The position numbers and the translations under genes are program-made. This document shows positions 16,028-25,274 of a stretch of DNA of 64,000 nucleotides, piece by piece. Under the pieces are notes generated by a model that was not told where the DNA came from, made no database searches, and saw only the letters and a program-made list of their open reading frames with translations. The stretch is from Leifsonia sp. Root227 (GTDB lineage: Bacteria > Actinomycetota > Actinomycetes > Actinomycetales > Microbacteriaceae). How positions within the stretch are numbered: the stretch's first letter is position 1; each line of letters opens with the position of its first letter. The stretch lies in assembly GCF_001428745.1 (NCBI RefSeq), contig NZ_LMIO01000004.1:558001-622000 (forward strand), given 5' to 3'.

Positions 16028-17679
16028 CCACAGCAGAGACGAACGCTCCGGCGATCGAGAAGGCGTCCTGGCGGCCGATGATCGCGCTGTTCTGCGCGCA
16101 GATCCTGATGTCGTTCAACGTCGCTGCGCTGCCCGTGTCGCTCGGCGGCATGGTGGACGACTTCGGCGTGCCTCCGACTACGGTCAGCACCGCGATCGTC
16201 ATGTACGGCATCGCGGTCGCCGCGCTGGTGATGGTCGGTGCCAAGCTCGGGCAGCGGGTCGGCTGGGTGCTGATCTTCCGCATCGTGATCGGCCTGTTCG
16301 CCCTCGCGGAGGTGCTGATGATCTTCGCGCCGACCGTCGGCTGGGTGATCGGTGCCCAGGCGCTCGCCGGTGCGTCCGCCGCGATCATCGTGCCGGCGCT
16401 CGTCGCCCTGATCGCCGAGAACTACCGCGGAACGCAGCAGGCGACGGCCATCGGCTCGCTCGGATCGGCCAGGGCGATCTCCGGCTTCAGCGCCTTCTTC
16501 ATCGGCGGCGCGCTCGGAACGCTGGTGGGCTGGCGTCCGGTGTTCGCCATCCTGGTGGTGCTGGCCGTCGTGGTGTTCATCCTCAGCTTCTCGCTGCGGT
16601 CGGATCGCGGAGACAGCAGCATCAAGATCGACATCGTCGGCGCCGTGCTGATCGGTCTCGGCATCGTGCTGCTCACGCTGGGCTTCAACAACCTGAACGC
16701 CTGGGGCATCCTCGAGGCGCGACCGGATGCGCCGTTCGACATCCTCGGGCTGTCCCCCGCCATCGTCTTCATCGTCGTCGGCATCGTGCTCGGCCAGGCG
16801 TTCTTCCTGTGGACCCGCCGCCGCACCAAGACGGGGAAGGTCCCGCTGATCGCGCTGAGTGTCCTGCGCTCGTCTCGGGAGCGCTCCGCGGTGTACGCGA
16901 TGTTCATCATCGTGCTGCTCGAGGCCGCCATCAACTTCACCATCCCGCTCTACACGCAGATCGTGCAGGGGCGGACACCGTTCGACACCTCGCTGGCGAT
17001 GATCCCGTTCAACCTGACGGTGTTCGTCACCGCGACACTCGTCGTGCGGTTCTACCGCAGGTACAGCCCGCGGACCATCGGCATCTTCTCCTTCGTGCTG
17101 ACGACGGCGGCCCTGGTCTGGCTGTCGTTCGTCGTGACGAACAACTGGGAGACGTTCCCGACCATCCTCGGTCTGATCGTGTTCGGCGTCGGGCAGGGTG
17201 CGCTGGTCACGCTGGTGTTCAATGTGCTGGTCACCGCGTCTCCGAAGGAGCTGGCCGGCGATGTCGGCTCCGTGCGCGGTACGACGCAGAACCTCGCGTC
17301 GGCGGTCGGCACGGCCTTCGCGGGCGCCCTGCTCGTCACCATCCTCGGGCTGAACGTCGGGCAGGCCGTGATCGCGCATCCAGACCTGCCGAAGTCGCTC
17401 ACGTCGCAGGTGGACCTCGACAGCGTCAACTTCGTCAGCAACGACCGTCTCCGGGAGGTCCTCTCGAAGACCGACGCCACCCCCGCCCAAGTGGATGCGG
17501 CTGTGCAGATCAACGAGGACTCCCGTCTCAACGCCCTCCGGCTCGGGCTCCTGCTGCTCGCCGGTGTGAGCGCGGTCGCGATCATCCCGGCGGTGCGCCT
17601 CCCGCGCTACCGCCCGCACGAGCTCCCCGACCCGTCTCCGACCGCATCCCCGTCTCCGTCCGCCCCCGCCGCCGACTGA
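16024..17679 (+). CDS. MFS transporter, DHA2-type (14 TM)
   Basis: 551 residues. The ATG at 16024 overlaps the glutaminase stop. Fourteen hydrophobic helices can be traced, as in the DHA2 group of drug:proton antiporters. Before the last helix is a ~60-residue extracytoplasmic loop (SLTSQVDLDSVNF... to ...VQINEDSRLNALRLG), a common feature of this group. The C-terminal tail is Pro/Ser-rich (PDPSPTASPSPSAPAAD). Coupling to glutaminase suggests export of an amino-acid-type product or import of its substrate; the direction and substrate are not shown by sequence. A 60-base hairpin follows the stop. Confidence 0.88.
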   Translation: MTTAETNAPAIEKASWRPMIALFCAQILMSFNVAALPVSLGGMVDDFGVPPTTVSTAIVMYGIAVAALVMVGAKLGQRVGWVLIFRIVIGLFALAEVLMIFAPTVGWVIGAQALAGASAAIIVPALVALIAENYRGTQQATAIGSLGSARAISGFSAFFIGGALGTLVGWRPVFAILVVLAVVVFILSFSLRSDRGDSSIKIDIVGAVLIGLGIVLLTLGFNNLNAWGILEARPDAPFDILGLSPAIVFIVVGIVLGQAFFLWTRRRTKTGKVPLIALSVLRSSRERSAVYAMFIIVLLEAAINFTIPLYTQIVQGRTPFDTSLAMIPFNLTVFVTATLVVRFYRRYSPRTIGIFSFVLTTAALVWLSFVVTNNWETFPTILGLIVFGVGQGALVTLVFNVLVTASPKELAGDVGSVRGTTQNLASAVGTAFAGALLVTILGLNVGQAVIAHPDLPKSLTSQVDLDSVNFVSNDRLREVLSKTDATPAQVDAAVQINEDSRLNALRLGLLLLAGVSAVAIIPAVRLPRYRPHELPDPSPTASPSPSAPAAD

Positions 17680-17682
17680 CAA

Positions 17683-17742
17683 TCGAGTCCGGACTTGTGC
17701 ACGCGACACCCTGGAGTGTCGCGTGCACAAGTCCGGACTCGA
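17683..17742. terminator. bidirectional terminator-like hairpin, 27-bp perfect stem
   Basis: Bases 17683-17709 pair perfectly with 17716-17742 around the 6-base loop CCTGGA. It starts TCGAGTCCGGAC and ends GTCCGGACTCGA. It lies between two convergent operons (MFS ending at 17679, ABC permease ending at 17759) and has no T-tract. Such a long uninterrupted stem would also block read-through in both directions. Confidence 0.85.
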
Positions 17743-17758
17743 CTGCCGATCGACGCGA

Positions 17759-18523
17759 TCAGCTGATCTTGCGTCGGTAGATCACGATGGCGAAGCCGTA
17801 GGCGACGACGAGGATGCCGACGAGCCAGGCCAGTGCGACCCAGATGTCCGCCCCCACCGGCTGCTGTGCGAACAGTGCCCGGATGGTGTTGACGATGGAG
17901 GTCACCGGCTGGTTCTCCGCGAACCAGGCGACGGGGGCCGGCATCGTCTCCGTCGGGACGAACGCCGAGCTGATGAACGGCAGGAAGATCAGCGGGTAGC
18001 TGAAGCCGCTCGCCCCGTCCACCGTCTTCGCCGAGAGGCCGGCGATCACGGCGATCCAGGTCAGCGCGAGGGTGAACAGGATCAGGATGCCCGCGACCGC
18101 GAGCCACGCGCCGACCGACGCCCCGGTGCGGAAGCCCATGATCAGGGCGACGCCGATGACGACGGCGACGGAGACCAGGTTGGCGGCGAGCGAGGTGAGC
18201 ACGTGCCCCCAGAGCACGCTCGACCGTGAGATCGGCATGGACTGGAACCGCTCGAAGATGCCGCCCTGCAGGTCGAGGAACAGCCGGTACGCGGTGTACG
18301 CGACCCCGGAGGCGATCGTGATCAGCAGGATCCCGGGGAGCATGTAGTTGACGTACGACTCGTCGGAGCCGGTGTGGATGGCGCCGCCGAGCACGTAGAC
18401 GAAGAGCAGCATCAGCGCGATCGGCGTGATCACGGTGGTGATGATCGTGTCTGGGCTGCGGAGGATGTGGCGCAGCGAACGACCGGTCAGAACGCCGGTG
18501 TCGCCGAGGACGTGGGTGGTCAT
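17759..18523 (-). CDS. ABC-2 type transporter permease (drug export)
   Basis: 254 residues with six membrane helices in the ABC-2 pattern. It starts MTTHVLGDTGVLTGRSLRHILRSPDTIITTVITP and has the conserved centre GIFERFQSMPISRSSVLWGHVL, followed by FSYPLIFLPFISSAFVPTETMP and FAENQPVTSIVNTIRALF. These features are typical of DrrB-like permeases paired with a daunorubicin-type ATPase. The ATG overlaps the ATPase stop by four bases. With the ATPase it would form a half-transporter pair exporting a hydrophobic drug or lipid. Terminal gene of the PadR operon. Confidence 0.92.
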   Translation of the reverse strand: MTTHVLGDTGVLTGRSLRHILRSPDTIITTVITPIALMLLFVYVLGGAIHTGSDESYVNYMLPGILLITIASGVAYTAYRLFLDLQGGIFERFQSMPISRSSVLWGHVLTSLAANLVSVAVVIGVALIMGFRTGASVGAWLAVAGILILFTLALTWIAVIAGLSAKTVDGASGFSYPLIFLPFISSAFVPTETMPAPVAWFAENQPVTSIVNTIRALFAQQPVGADIWVALAWLVGILVVAYGFAIVIYRRKIS

Positions 18524-19347
18524 CGGTTTTCCTTTCCTGCGGTTTCGGTGGTGGTTTCTGTCTCGGTCTCGCCCGTCTCGCCCGTCTCGCCGACGAGCGC
18601 GAGGAACACGTCCTCGAGCGACGGCTGCTTCTCCACGTACTCGACCTTCGCGGCCGGGAGGAGCTGCTTGAGCTCGGCAAGCGTTCCGTTCTGGATGATC
18701 GTGCCCTTGTGCAGGATCGCGATGCGGTCGGCGAGCTGTTCCGCTTCGTCGAGGTACTGCGTGGTGAGCAGCACCGTGGTGCCCTGTCCTGCGAGCTGCT
18801 TGACCGTCTGCCACACCTCGATGCGCGCCTGCGGGTCGAGCCCGGTCGTCGGCTCGTCGAGGAAGATGACGGGCGGGTTGCCGATCAGGCTCATCGCGAT
18901 GTCCAGGCGACGGCGCATCCCTCCGGAGTATGTCGCCGCCTTGCGGTTGCCGGCGTCGGTGAGCGAGAAGCGGGCGAGCAGGTCGTCTGCGATGCCCCCC
19001 GGGTTCTTCAGGTGGCGCAACCGGGCGACCAGGATGAGGTTCTCCCGTCCGGTGAGGACCTCATCGACTGCAGCGAACTGTCCGGTGAGGCTGATGGACT
19101 CGCGCACGTCTCCCGGCTTGGTGGCCACGTCGAAGCCGGAGACCGTCGCGCTGCCGCCATCGGCCTTCAACAGGGTCGACAGGATGCGCACCAGGGTCGT
19201 CTTGCCTGCGCCGTTCGAGCCGAGCAGGGCGAAGATGCTCCCCGCTGCCACGTCGAAGTCGACGCCGCGCAGCACGCTCAGATCTTTGAAGGACTTCTCG
19301 ATGCCCTGCACCCGGATGGCCGGGGCGGGGATGGTCGTCGTGCTCAT
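18520..19347 (-). CDS. ABC transporter ATP-binding protein, DrrA-like
   Basis: 275 residues. Walker A is GSNGAGKTT, the Q-loop region is SLTGQFAAVDEVLTGREN, the signature is YSGGMRRRLDIAM, Walker B is VIFLDEPTTGLDPQAR, and the H-loop is replaced by LLTTQYLDEAEQLADRIAIL, where the switch His is Gln, as in DrrA-type ATPases. The C-terminus carries a repeated GET/TET tail (GETGETGETETETTTE). It energises the downstream ABC-2 permease for multidrug export. Overlaps of four bases at both ends tie it to DUF1048 and the permease. Confidence 0.94.
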   Translation of the reverse strand: MSTTTIPAPAIRVQGIEKSFKDLSVLRGVDFDVAAGSIFALLGSNGAGKTTLVRILSTLLKADGGSATVSGFDVATKPGDVRESISLTGQFAAVDEVLTGRENLILVARLRHLKNPGGIADDLLARFSLTDAGNRKAATYSGGMRRRLDIAMSLIGNPPVIFLDEPTTGLDPQARIEVWQTVKQLAGQGTTVLLTTQYLDEAEQLADRIAILHKGTIIQNGTLAELKQLLPAAKVEYVEKQPSLEDVFLALVGETGETGETETETTTETAGKENR

Positions 19348-19736
19348 TCGTCTGTCTCCTTGTCGTCTGGAACTGCCGTGCCGCTGATCGCCGCGTCGAT
19401 CGCTTTGGTGAGGCGGGCGCGCTCCTTGTCGATCCACTGGGTGCCGGAGTACGACGCCGCGAACGTCTCGGCGAACTCCACCGGGTCGTCGCCGACGATG
19501 TCGCGGACAGGCGTTCCGTCGATGGCCGCGCGTTCCCAGAGGTCGGTGTGGTCGCTGATCATCGTGACCAGCGTGTCTCCGTCTGTGATGCCGCCGTAGT
19601 ACATGAAGTACCGGTTGACCGCCTTCGCCGAGCTGCGGTACGGCTCGGGGAGGGCGTCGACGCGGGCGACGGCCTGCTTGTACTGCTTCTTCTGTTCGAG
19701 CGAGCCTGTGAGGGCTTCGATCCACTTCGCAACCAT
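19344..19736 (-). CDS. DUF1048 family protein
   Basis: 130 residues, soluble and helical, matching DUF1048: it starts MVAKWIEALTGSLEQKKQYKQAVARVDALPEPYRSSAKAVNRYFMYYGG and contains the DUF1048 landmarks DLWERAAIDGTPVRDIVGDDPVEFAETF and WIDKERARLTKAI. These small proteins are commonly encoded between a PadR regulator and a drug-export ABC pair, as here. The biochemical role is unknown; it may adjust regulator activity. It starts two bases after the padR stop and overlaps the ATPase start by four bases. Confidence 0.88.
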   Translation of the reverse strand: MVAKWIEALTGSLEQKKQYKQAVARVDALPEPYRSSAKAVNRYFMYYGGITDGDTLVTMISDHTDLWERAAIDGTPVRDIVGDDPVEFAETFAASYSGTQWIDKERARLTKAIDAAISGTAVPDDKETDE

Positions 19737-19738
19737 TG

Positions 19739-20122
19739 CTACTGTCCTTCTGTCTCGGTCTGTTCGTGTGTCTGTTCGTGCGTCTGCTCGTCGGTCCGGC
19801 CCGTGCTCCTCAGCCGCTCCAGTCGTTCGGCCAGGAAGCTCCAGGTGGTCCAGAACTCCTCGAGGTACTCCCTGCCCTGGCTGTTGAGGGAGTACACCTT
19901 GCGGGGCGGGCCCTTCTCGGACGGCACCTTCTCCACATCCACGAGGCCGCGCTGCTCGATGCGGACGAGCAGGGCGTAGATGGTGCCCTCGGCGATGTCG
20001 GAGAAGCCCTGGTCCCTCAGCCACGCGGTGATCTCGTAGCCGTATGCCGACCGCCCGGCCAGGATGGCCAGGACGATGCCCTCGAGTGTTCCCTTGAGCA
20101 TCTCTGTCGCTTGTTTGCCCAT
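19739..20122 (-). CDS. PadR family transcriptional repressor
   Basis: 127 residues with the PadR winged-helix head: MGKQATEMLKGTLEGIVLAILAGRSAYGYEITAWL, then ISDIAEGTIYALLVRIEQRGLV-type motif and KGPPRKVYSLNSQGREYLEEF, followed by one C-terminal helix that supports dimerisation. The end is a repeated Thr-Asp/His-Glu-Gln tail (DEQTHEQTHEQTETEGQ), absent from typical PadR proteins. It heads the operon padR-DUF1048-ABC ATPase-permease and most likely represses it until a drug ligand binds. A strong AAGGAGG site precedes the ATG. Confidence 0.9.
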   Translation of the reverse strand: MGKQATEMLKGTLEGIVLAILAGRSAYGYEITAWLRDQGFSDIAEGTIYALLVRIEQRGLVDVEKVPSEKGPPRKVYSLNSQGREYLEEFWTTWSFLAERLERLRSTGRTDEQTHEQTHEQTETEGQ

Positions 20123-20152
20123 GGCACTCCTCCTTGCTACTCAGTGGTGCTT

Positions 20153-20193
20153 GGTACTGGTAGATAGTAACGCCGAGTACCGGTAGTTAGCAA
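20153..20193 (-). promoter_or_regulatory. promoter and repeated operator of the padR operon
   Basis: On the minus strand, TTGCTA (revcomp 20188-20193), an 18-base spacer and TACTAT (revcomp 20164-20169) form a likely sigma-70 promoter. GGTACTGGTAG (20153-20163) and AGTACCGGTAG (20176-20186) are 11-base direct repeats 23 bases apart that flank the -10. They are candidate PadR half-operators for autorepression. Confidence 0.55.
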
Positions 20194-20260
20194 GACTGAA
20201 TAGCAAAGAGATTTTCGCGGCGGTGCGACGCGGAACTCGATGGCGTGGCAGTGTCGAGGC

Positions 20261-21151
20261 ATGAGCATCGACCTGACCAGCGCCGCATCGTTCATGGCCG
20301 CGCACGCCCGCGTCCTCGACCGCCGCCGTTTCGAGGCGGCGACAGGAGGTGGAGACGCCGCCAAGCGCGCGCTCGTCGCCGCCCTCGATGGATACCGCAA
20401 CGCCGACGGGGGATACGGATGGGGGCTCGAGCCCGATCTGCGGGCGACCGAGAGTCAGCCGGGAGGCGCGCAGCACGCACTCGAGGTGATCGCGGACGCC
20501 GCGCCCGTCGCGACTCCCCACCTCGGCGGCCTGCTCGACTGGCTGGATGCGGCGACGCTCCCGGACGGCGGCCTCCCGTTCGCCCTGCCGATCGCCGACA
20601 TCACCGCCTGCGCGCCGTTCTGGGCGCAGGCGGACCCCACGGAGTCCTCGCTGCAGATCACCGCAGCGATCGCAGCGCGAGCGCATCGGGTGGCCAGACA
20701 GGACGCCACCGTGCTCGACCACCCCTGGCTTCAGGCCGCGACGCGTTACTGCTTCGATGCGATCGGTCGCATCGACACGGCGCCGTTCGCGTACGTGCTC
20801 TCGTTCTCGCTGCAGCTCCTGGATGCGGCAGCGGACTCCCAGCCGGAGGCGCGCGACCTGCTCGCCCACCTGGGCAGGTACGTTCCTGGCGATGGCGCCG
20901 TGCCCGTCGACGGCGGGTCGGAGGGCGAGACGCTGCACCTGCTCGACTACGCGCCGGAGCCCGGCCGTCCGGTCCGCGAGCTGCTCGACCCCGCCGCGGT
21001 CGCCCGCGACCTCGACCGGCTGGAGGGCGGTCAGCTGGCGGACGGCGGGTGGGACGTCGACTACGCCAGCTACTCGCCGGCCGCGGCGCTCGACTGGCGC
21101 GGCTATGTCACGGCGAACGCGGTGGCGGTGCTGCGGATGAACGGGCGGTAG
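20261..21151 (+). CDS. alpha/alpha-toroid protein, prenyltransferase/terpene-cyclase-like repeats
   Basis: 296 residues, soluble, without signal peptide. Repeated elements of the form 'ALDGYRNADGGYGWGLEPDLRA', 'ALP..DGGLPFALP' and 'LADGGWDVDYASYSPAAALDWRGYVTANAVAVL' resemble the QW/toroid repeats of squalene cyclase, prenyltransferase and pectate-lyase-like folds. The catalytic DxDD (class II cyclase) is not present, so cyclase activity is not supported. Divergent from padR. A start at 20240 is possible; 20261 gives a cleaner N-terminus. Function unknown; these proteins occur as single cytosolic genes in actinobacteria. Confidence 0.65.
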   Translation: MSIDLTSAASFMAAHARVLDRRRFEAATGGGDAAKRALVAALDGYRNADGGYGWGLEPDLRATESQPGGAQHALEVIADAAPVATPHLGGLLDWLDAATLPDGGLPFALPIADITACAPFWAQADPTESSLQITAAIAARAHRVARQDATVLDHPWLQAATRYCFDAIGRIDTAPFAYVLSFSLQLLDAAADSQPEARDLLAHLGRYVPGDGAVPVDGGSEGETLHLLDYAPEPGRPVRELLDPAAVARDLDRLEGGQLADGGWDVDYASYSPAAALDWRGYVTANAVAVLRMNGR

Positions 21152-21211
21152 GCCGCGCATCCGCTGGCCGTGCTCGCTCGCGCGGCCTCCTCGAAAATCG
21201 TGCTTTTTCCT

Positions 21212-21237
21212 GGAATACAGGGGTGCGAAACAAAGTT
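21212..21237 (+). promoter_or_regulatory. sigma-H/sigma-R type promoter of clpB
   Basis: GGAAT (21212-21216), exactly 18 bases, then GTT (21235-21237) match the actinobacterial thiol/heat-stress ECF sigma consensus (GGAAT-N18-GTT) perfectly. It lies 45 bases before the clpB start and its -10 overlaps the HAIR operator. Confidence 0.7.
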
Positions 21238-21255
21238 GAGCCTAGTAGACTCAAG
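21235..21255 (+). promoter_or_regulatory. HAIR element (HspR operator)
   Basis: GTTGAGC-N7-ACTCAAG matches the HspR-associated inverted repeat CTTGAGT-N7-ACTCAAG in 12 of 14 arm positions. HspR represses dnaK and clpB operons in Streptomyces and Mycobacterium. It covers the presumed transcription start, so HspR would block initiation. Confidence 0.85.
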
Positions 21256-21281
21256 TTTGCCCGACCGAGGAAAGGACACGA

Positions 21282-23441
<2,160 letters not shown>

Positions 23442-23456
23442 CGGCAACCCGCGACC

Positions 23457-23516
23457 ATCGAGCCCAGGCTCTCACCGCACGCTCCGGCGTGACGGGTGAG
23501 GGAGCCTGGGCTCGAT
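23457..23516. terminator. 60-base inverted repeat between convergent genes
   Basis: A 15-base arm ATCGAGCCCAGGCTC (23457-23471) pairs perfectly with 23502-23516; after one mismatch CTCACC continues the stem, and a small inner hairpin CACGC/GCGTG is present. It separates clpB (+) from the phosphoesterase (-). The total length of 60 bases and the (A)TCGAG...CTCGA(T) ends match the element at 17683. Confidence 0.8.
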
Positions 23517-23535
23517 TGCTGCGCTCAGCCGCTGC

Positions 23536-25212
23536 CTATGGCTGCGTCGACCACCCGTTCCGCGGCGGCGTGGGCCAGTGCCCGCGCGTCGGCACGACGG
23601 CGGTCACGGCTCCGGTCGTCGGCGAGAGCAGCACCTCGCGCTGCTGCGGCCGGAACCAGTCGAACAGGCCGCCGAGCGATCCGGCGCGTGCGTCGAATGA
23701 CGCGTCGCCGATCCGGCCGGTGAGCCAGTTGTTCTCGATGAAGCGCAGCACGGAGGTCTGATCCGTCGGCGTGTGGTCGACCTTGTTCTGCGCCGCGTAC
23801 GGCGAGATCACGACGAGCGGAAGGCGCTGGCTCGGCCCGCAGCGGTCGGCGTATCCACCGGCCGTGTGCGAGACCGAGGTGCACACGGCGGAGTCGACAG
23901 CCGCATCCGCAGAGCCGTTGGTGACCTTCGGGGCGACGTGGTCGTACCAGCCGTCGGAGTCGTCATAGGCGAGCACGACCGCCGTGCTCGACCAGGAGCT
24001 CGACTTCTGGATGGCGTTGATCTCGTTGACGAGGAACCTCTGCTCGTCGATCGGATCGGAGTACGACGCGTGCCCGTCCTGCGCCTCCGGCGCCTTCAGG
24101 AACGACACCGACGGCAGGTTGTTCGACTTCAGCGCCGCGTCGAACGACGTGAGGTCGTACTGGTGGTTGGCCTGGTCGGTGTGCCCGATCGCCTTCGTCG
24201 AGGTCGGCGGAAGGTGGTGCGGGTTGGACGTGGACTTGTAGTACTGGAACGGCGAGTGGTGCGGCGAGTAGTCCTTCGGCGTCGCCCCCGCGATATTCGC
24301 CGTCACGGCGTCGCACTTCGCGTAGTGGCCTGCCGTGCCGTCCCAGGACGTGGTCGGCGTGAAGCCGCCCTGGAACCAGCCCCAGGTCACCCCGCGGTTG
24401 TTGAGCAGGTCGCCGATGTTCTTGCCCGCCATCCCGACCACGGCCGACGTCGACGTGTGGTCGTTGTCCGAGCAGTCGTCGTATGCGGGGTCGGGGTCGC
24501 CGATCACCGTGCCGACTCCGGATGCGCTGGGCGACTGAACTGCGGTGGATGCGGTCAGCGTCGCCCCTGTCTTCGGGTCGTACGCGGTGCCTCCGTGGGT
24601 CTGGCCGGAGATGAGGTTGAGCGCGCCGGGGGTCGACGGGCCGAACGTGGTGTCCCAGCTGTTGTCGCTCATGGCGTAGTTCTGGGCGTAGTTCCACAGA
24701 CCGGTGACGGTGTTGCCGTCGTAGTAGTCCATGGCGAGACCTGGTGCTCCGAACTGGCCGGTGCAGGTGTCCGTCGACGTCTTCTGAACGAAGAGGTCCA
24801 TCTTGCCCGCGTCGACCGCCTGCTGCTCGGCCGCGTAGCTATGGTTCTGGTCGCAGGTCACGGCCTGGGTGGATGCGAGTCGCTTCGGCGGGTACAGGTT
24901 GGGGTTGCTGGCGAGCGTGCCGGAGGTGACGAGGTTGTTCACCTTCGGTGTTCCCTTGGCGGCGGTGAAGGATGTTCCGTCCGTGTTGGCCGCGGAGGGG
25001 TACGTGCCGAAGTAGTGGTCGAACGACACGTTCTCGTCGAAGATGACGACAAGGTGCTTGATCGGCGTGAGCGTGAACGACGAGTGCGAGGTGTCCGCGG
25101 TCGCTGGCGCGACCGTCAGGAGCCCGGCGCCGACGAGAGCGACGGCGCCGACGACGGCGAGACCGGCGCGGCCCACCGTCCTGGAGCGGTGCAGACGTGA
25201 TGGTCTGAACAC
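23536..25212 (-). CDS. secreted phosphoesterase (phospholipase C/AcpA superfamily)
   Basis: 558 residues from the GTG at 25212, chosen because GAAGGAATC precedes it; an ATG 19 codons upstream has no ribosome site. A signal peptide (GRAGLAVVGAVALVGAGLLTVAPATADT, cleavage after ATA) directs export. The mature part begins with the phosphoesterase motif IKHLVVIFDENVSFDHYFGTYP, followed by WDTTFGPSTPGALNLISG and DSDGWYDHV. This is the bacterial phospholipase C/acid phosphatase-A pattern, with the ENxSFDHYFG motif providing metal ligands. It would release phosphate from phospholipids or other phosphoesters outside the cell. Convergent with clpB; upstream of it in the same direction is efeB. Confidence 0.87.
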   Translation of the reverse strand: MFRPSRLHRSRTVGRAGLAVVGAVALVGAGLLTVAPATADTSHSSFTLTPIKHLVVIFDENVSFDHYFGTYPSAANTDGTSFTAAKGTPKVNNLVTSGTLASNPNLYPPKRLASTQAVTCDQNHSYAAEQQAVDAGKMDLFVQKTSTDTCTGQFGAPGLAMDYYDGNTVTGLWNYAQNYAMSDNSWDTTFGPSTPGALNLISGQTHGGTAYDPKTGATLTASTAVQSPSASGVGTVIGDPDPAYDDCSDNDHTSTSAVVGMAGKNIGDLLNNRGVTWGWFQGGFTPTTSWDGTAGHYAKCDAVTANIAGATPKDYSPHHSPFQYYKSTSNPHHLPPTSTKAIGHTDQANHQYDLTSFDAALKSNNLPSVSFLKAPEAQDGHASYSDPIDEQRFLVNEINAIQKSSSWSSTAVVLAYDDSDGWYDHVAPKVTNGSADAAVDSAVCTSVSHTAGGYADRCGPSQRLPLVVISPYAAQNKVDHTPTDQTSVLRFIENNWLTGRIGDASFDARAGSLGGLFDWFRPQQREVLLSPTTGAVTAVVPTRGHWPTPPRNGWSTQP

Positions 25213-25274
25213 GATTCCTTCTTCCTTTGTGTGTTGGTCGTCGGCACGGGATGCGCCGAGCTCTGTCACCGGTG

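Noticed and set aside
15937..17730. A long minus-strand frame opposite the 14-TM MFS gene
   Set aside because: The translated product is a low-complexity Arg/Asp/His/Glu mixture typical of antisense frames; the plus strand has clear membrane helices.
23773..25200. A 475-codon plus-strand frame opposite the secreted phosphoesterase
   Set aside because: Arg/Val/Gly-biased shadow without domain; the minus strand encodes a signal peptide and phosphoesterase motifs.
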